NCBI GenBank assembly: GCA_949318235.1
Contig: OX439135.1
Coordinates: forward strand, 23,824,957 to 23,888,956
Reading direction: 5' to 3'
DNA from: Ecdyonurus torrentis
Taxonomy: Eukaryota > Arthropoda > Insecta > Ephemeroptera > Heptageniidae
Length of the DNA: 64,000 bases
Each line of letters opens with the position of its first letter. The stretch's first letter is position 1. A model generated the notes under the pieces. The model had not been told where the DNA came from. It ran no database searches and saw only the letters and a program-made list of their open reading frames with translations. A program made the translations under genes and the position numbers. Positions 48,101-54,700 of this stretch are shown here, piece by piece.

Positions 48101-51100
48101 TATTGCAAACTCAGAACAATTCCCGGAATCAGAACAATTAAGACTGAAATATCTTCTACCTGAAAACAACAATAATGAAAAAATTCGAGAATTCCTCCTA
48201 AATTTCAAACCACCATCATCTATTGTTGATCCCCACCTACCCCCCACCCATCCCCTTGAACGTTATGCGGAATGCCTTCGAAATTTCGTATCAAAAAGTA
48301 ACTTTCCCGATTTTTTAGATCACAAATCAAATCTAAAGGACAATCAAAAAATTGCCATCAAAAACCTCCAAGATAACGAAAATATCATGATCCTCCCCCC
48401 AGACAAAGGCTCCACTATTGTAGTTATGGACAAAAAAGACTACATAGCTGAAGCCCATAGACAACTTAACGACACCACGACATACCGACGACTAGACGAA
48501 GACCCAACCAAAAAGTACAATGATGAAATAAAATATTTTCTTGAAAAATTTGCCCCCTGTGAAAACTTCAACAACAGAGAAATAGCACTATTATCTCCTC
48601 CAGATCCCCGCACCTCTAGATTTTATTTACTACCTAAAATCCACAAACCCGGCAACCCTGGACGACCCATCATATCTAGCTACAACTCGCCAACTGAACG
48701 TATATCCGCCTTAGTAGACCATTACCTCCAACCTATGGTTAAATCACTACCCTCCCACATAAAAGACACCACCCACTTCCTAGAAATAATTAAAAATGAC
48801 ATTCCTCAACCACTACCCCCTGACTGGCTCCTGGTGACCATTGACGTAACGTCCCTCTACACCAACATCAATCACCTCATGGGTATTAGAGCCGTTGAAC
48901 ACTATTTAGAGAAACGACCTAAGCCCCATGTCCCCACCACTGGATTCCTCTTACAACTGGTGCGGTTTATACTTCAACGCAACAACTTTCACTTCATGAA
49001 TGAACACTACGAGCAGAAGTGTGGTACGGCTATGGGCACAAGGATGGCCCCATCTTATGCTAACCTTACCATGGGTCTGCTCGAGTGTGAGTTCATGGGG
49101 AGACAGAAGTATAAACCGCACCTATGGAAGAGATTCATAGACGATATATTTATGGTTTGGCAACATGGCATCGGCCCACTTCATGAATTCCTAGATGAAC
49201 TCAACAAATTCTCCTGCCTAAAATTCACTCACTCCACATCACCTAATTCAGCCACCTTCCTCGATGTTGACATCAACATTGATGACGGTAAACTTATCAC
49301 CTCAATCCACATAAAACCTACTAACCACATGCAATACCTCCACTACAATAGCTGTCACCCCCCGAGGACTATCCGCTCCATTCCCTTTAGCTTAGCATGC
49401 CGAGGCAACCGCATCCCAAACACAGACCAAACCAAATCTAAATATATTGACAGCATAACTACAGCTTTCTCCACCAGAGGCTACCCCAAGCACCTGGTGG
49501 AGAAACAAATAGCAAAAGCTGCCAATAGATTTAGTTTGGGCGACAAAACACCTTGTGACCAAAATAAAACAAATAATGACAATCAATCTATCCGACCCTT
49601 CATCACAACGTATCACCCCAAATTAGAAAAAGAAATCAGACAGATGTTACAATATGCACACCCCATTCTAGCCACCACCGAAACAAACCTACTGTTACCA
49701 AAAATACCACCAATAGCATTCCGTCAACCACCAAATATTAAAGCAATCTTATCCCATACTGATCCCACACCAAAACCTAAGCCCCTACCTAGTGGATCTT
49801 TCCCCTGTCAAAACAACGGCAAACAGAGCAACAGAGGAAGGAGATGCGATACATGCATCACTCAAATCCCCAGCAAAACGTTTACAAGTCCCGTCACCAA
49901 CCTTACATACCCTATCCACGGCCACAATACATGCACATCAGAAAACGTAATCTACAAACTTGAATGTACCCAACATACCACCAACCCCACCACAGGCCAA
50001 CAGGAAAAATGTCAAGCATTTTACATAGGCTTAACCACACAAAAAGCGAGAGACCGCATGAATGGCCACAGACAATCCGTAAAAAACAATGAGATGGAAA
50101 AACCTGTGGCTGAACATGCGGCCTCTCATGGCATATCAAATTTCCAATTATGTTATAAATCAACAATACTTCGCACTATTCCGGGCCCAGCCAACTATGC
50201 GACATTACGACAATATGAATTAGCATATCAACATATATTAAGATCCAGAAAAGCCCAAGGGCTGCCTGGACTTAATATTCGCTAACATATTTCAAAAATA
50301 TACCCTATTCCCGCTCCCCTCCCCACCTTTTCCCTTTCCCTCACTCACTCCTTCCCTCACTCATTCACACTCCTTCCCAGATTCCCTACTCCACCCCCAC
50401 CCCTCTCCACCAACTCCAAACCAGCAAGAGCATAACACGGCAGTACAAGACAAGACACTGCTCAGTGATGTGCTCAAGTAATTTTCTCTTTTGATTGATA
50501 ATGTCATTATCATATGACGAAAGCTCTCAAGTTATAAAGAAACTTTTATAACATTATACTGTGCCATGCAAGACCTCGACCTCTCCATAGAACTTCTACT
50601 GTGGTAAGGCCCTTGCTGGTTTTTCTATCCTTTTCTTTATCATTAATTGAAAGAAATGAAATTTTTAACAGGAACTATGAAGATTTTTTGTGTTTTATTT
50701 ATTTATTTTATTTATTTTTCTTTTTCAGATTTGCCAAAATAGATCCTCAAAGTCAAGAAGCTTATGAGATAGCTAAAACAGAAGGAATCCTCAAACCTGA
50801 TATCAACTCAGGCACTTTGCTGTTTCAATCTAGATGCATCAAGTTTCAGCCTCCTGACTTTACAATAGGTAGGTTTCAATACATTTTCATAATCAAAACA
50901 TTTTATATAAAAACACATAGGTAGATTAGGAAAAATTGCATGGAATGGGAGTTAAGTGTACTGTATGTAAGTGGCTCATATCTATAAGAGAGCAATATAC
51001 ACCACTTTTATACGCTTTTAAATTTCTTTTTGGCCTTATGATTGATAATTAAAAATATTTTATTTAAAAACACATAGATATAGGTTAGTAAAATGTGTGG

Positions 51101-51584
51101 GGTGTATAATGAGCTTACAGAGACAAAGTGGTAGAGAAAAATGTCAAACCCAGGCGTTTATAGAAAGCTGGTTGGTATATTGCCTCTTCAGTCCCCGAAT
51201 TTTTTAAAAATTATTTCACTGTTATAAATTTTAACCTCGTTTTCGTGCGGCTCTCTTATGACAAAAATATGTCTCTTTTGTCAAAAATGTTTTCTTACTT
51301 TTTAAGACCCCCTACCCACTCTAGAATATGCTCAAAATAGCTTTTAAAAAAAGCGTAAATTCAAGGGCATTTTCTAGTCCAATTTTTGTAGTTTTGTCTT
51401 TTTTTTTTCTATTTTTTATTGAATTAGCTGATGTTCACTGTATTGTATATACTGGGACTGAGAGAGAGAGGGGGGGGGGGGGTAGAAAGCCAATAATGCA
51501 AGTCCAAAAAGTAGAAAAAAAAGTAAAAGAGAGAGGGGGGGGGGATATAGGATAGAAGGCCAATAATGCAAGTCCAAAAAGTAA

Positions 51585-51678
<94 letters not shown>

Positions 51679-51711
51679 AGAAAGCCAATAATGCAAGTCT
51701 AAAATGTAAAT

Positions 51712-51788
<77 letters not shown>

Positions 51789-54700
51789 AAAAATTAAGCC
51801 CAGGTTGCCAAGTCTACCGCGCCCATCACAACGCTATAAGGCAGATATACTACAACTGAATTCCAATGCCACTAACAATCTGTACACCAAGCAGTGTCGT
51901 GTGATAAACAAAGCCTATATTAAGTAAGATAGCAACAGTGTTTCCTTCCTTCCAGCCGCTGTCCTACTATCTAACAAATTGTGTTTGGAAGTCCCATACC
52001 TAGTTATCATCCCAACCTCCACCCTGAACGGCATTTAGGACCCCGGACAAATGGAATTCATCTTATAAGACTAATTGTGTGTAACAACAGTAAACTACTT
52101 ACAACCTATACGATATGACGATAGCCTTTGTATTTCCAACAACATCCTCGAAGGAACTAACATGATTTGTACGTGCTCCCACCGGTCGTACTCTAATCAA
52201 CGTTAGCACAGGATTGCGATGTAAACAAGACCCCACCAAGCCTTCCTTGTCAAGTTACATGAATCCTAGGACATTGTTAATTATACTGTTTGAAGTACTA
52301 TCACATCATTGGCAAAGACCATAGCTATCATTACTGGGTTTATACTAGGAAATAACAATGCAGTGGCAAGGGTCATCACTGTACATAAATATGATATAAA
52401 TATGAAATAATATGAGCCACTTTACATACGCTTATATATTTAATTTCGGCCTGGGTTAGAATATTTTCTCTACCTCCCATCCCTGTATAAGCTCATACTA
52501 TCTCCCATTCCCCAATTTTTCCTATCTATCTATGTGTGTTTTTTTATCAAATATTTTTAATTATCAACTATCGCAAAGACGATTTTTTCCTAATATTTAT
52601 AATCAAAGTAAGGATAGAAGAAACCAACAAGTGCCTTACTGCATGATTAAGTTCTGTTTACAAATTTAACATGTAAATATTTGTGTAAGCTGTGCCATCA
52701 AGACTTTCAACGGAACTCATCGTGGTAAGGCGTTTGTTGGTTTCTCCTTTACTTTCTTTGATTACACATTCAAAATGAAATGTTTTAAACTTTCCTAATT
52801 AATTATACAGTACATATTATATGATATAAAATTATTTTCAGTCAGAGTTAGAAAATTTTCTATATAGCAAGGCGTCCCTGTCATACATATATACCACAGC
52901 CGGCATACAGACAGAAGGCCCGCGGACAAAAGGCCCTACGACAAAAGACCCTACCCGTGCGCCGCTCGCCGATATGCTTTACCTGTGCGCACAGCCAGGG
53001 CCTTTTGTCCGAGGGCCTTTTGTCCACGGACCTTCTGTCATACATTCCCACAGCCTGGTGTTTCGCCCTATCCAACATCAATTTATCCCATTTAAATATC
53101 AAAATAAGTTATACATGCATAAACATTCTCATCACCTTGCACATATAAGCGTGCATAGGGCTTTGCATAACAGCTTGAGGCATATCGTCGTGGTTCCGCT
53201 ATATTGTCCGATGTCCACTTGGTTCAAAGTTTACTAATGTCCGATGTCCATTTGGTTCAAAGTTTACTAATGTCCGATGTCCATTTTTTTTAAAAGTACT
53301 AATGTCCGATGTCCATTTTGAACCAAAATTTTTTTATTGTATTTTTCAATCCAGAATTTTTTTTTACATATATATTTCAAATTTCTTATAGCTAGCTTAA
53401 AAAATTGAAAATTTATACAATAAAAACTCGAAATATATTGCGAAAAAATACGTCAGCTGATACGCGGTACGCCTCTTTTTACGAACACGCAGATATCATT
53501 TGCTTGTCAAAACTTGTATTTTAACGAAAAGATAACAATATTTCTTTAATGCCTTGTTCACATTGAGCTTTTTGTAATTGGAATTGCTAATTACTTTCAC
53601 TTAAGAAAATTTCTTGATTGTTAAGTATTTACTAATTTTCCAATTAGCATTTTCACTTAAGAACTTTTTTTCTTAATTTTCCAATTAGCATTTTCACTTA
53701 ACAATTTTTTTTTCTTAAGTGGGTAATTAGAAGAATTTTATTGTTAATTTCAATTCAATTAAGAATCAAACCCAACTTGATCCTTAATTGATTTTTGGTA
53801 TTGCAAATTTTTTGAAAAATGGGTTTCCAATAAAGATTTTATGATAAGAAATTGATAAATTAATAATTTTTTTAACAGAATATTATAATATTTTTTATTT
53901 TTCATATTACTACAGTATTTTAGAATTTTTAGAATTATTATTATTTTAATACTATTTTTGTTTTGGGGGGTTTCCACTCAAATTTGGTACGTACTTTGCA
54001 TAAATACTCATGAACTTTTTTTTTTTATAATTTTGTAACTTCAACCCTAATCAAATTTTTACCCCGAAAATTAAAGTTCGATCTTGTTTCTGAACATAAG
54101 AAAGTCACTTAATTACCTCTGGTTATCTTAACGTGCCAAAGACAATAGGTGGTAATTAAAATTTTGTAACTTCAACCCTCATTGAGATTAGGGGTATAGT
54201 GTACCCCGAAAGTTGAATATTTTTATCCAATCACAACAAAGTTGTTTATATGATATGGGATATGGGTATATAACTTGACATGCCAATTAAGCACAATGAG
54301 CATAATTGAAATTCTGTAACTTCATCTCTTATCAAGATTAGGGGTAGTTCACCCAGAACACTTCTCGTATTTAAGCGTAGCAGTCGCTTTAAATGGTTCC
54401 CATTTCTTTTTGTGGCGCTCATAAATGAGAACCTATATATTTCTTTACAAAACTAACCCGTCCTTATATTGATTAAGGGTTTAAGTTACAGAAATTTAAT
54501 TATTTTAACCTCATTGTGCTTGGCATGTTGAATTACCAAGGTAAATGACTATGCTGCGCTCACATAAGAAATTTATTTATTTAAATTAAAACTACAAAAT
54601 TTGCCCCCCCCCCCCCCCCCCTCTCATATTCATATTTGTTACAATTACTATTATTGTCTTTGGCACGTTAATCTAGCCATGTATAAGCTATACTTATGTT

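Larger units (their letters stand above)
44701..50642. mobile_element. Penelope-like retroelement, head-to-head inverted dimer
   Basis: Two 2914-bp arms (44730-47643 and 47731-50644) are reverse complements. Paired coordinates sum to 95374 at both outer ends, both inner ends and both stop codons, so the net length is identical; no indel was seen. The only difference I noticed is C at 45487 against A at 49887 (Gly to Ser in the protein). An 87-bp spacer (47644-47730) is present only once and reads as extra 5' sequence of the left copy. A 30-bp tip (44701-44730) is unique to the left. A 15-bp direct duplication brackets the whole. The arms encode RT plus GIY-YIG endonuclease. Inserted in TRUB2 intron 3. 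The high identity suggests very recent origin or gene conversion. Confidence 0.92.

Noticed and set aside
52881..53237. Overlapping 63-87-aa ORFs on both strands
   Set aside because: They arise from the relatively G+C-rich family M foldback and lack any protein similarity.
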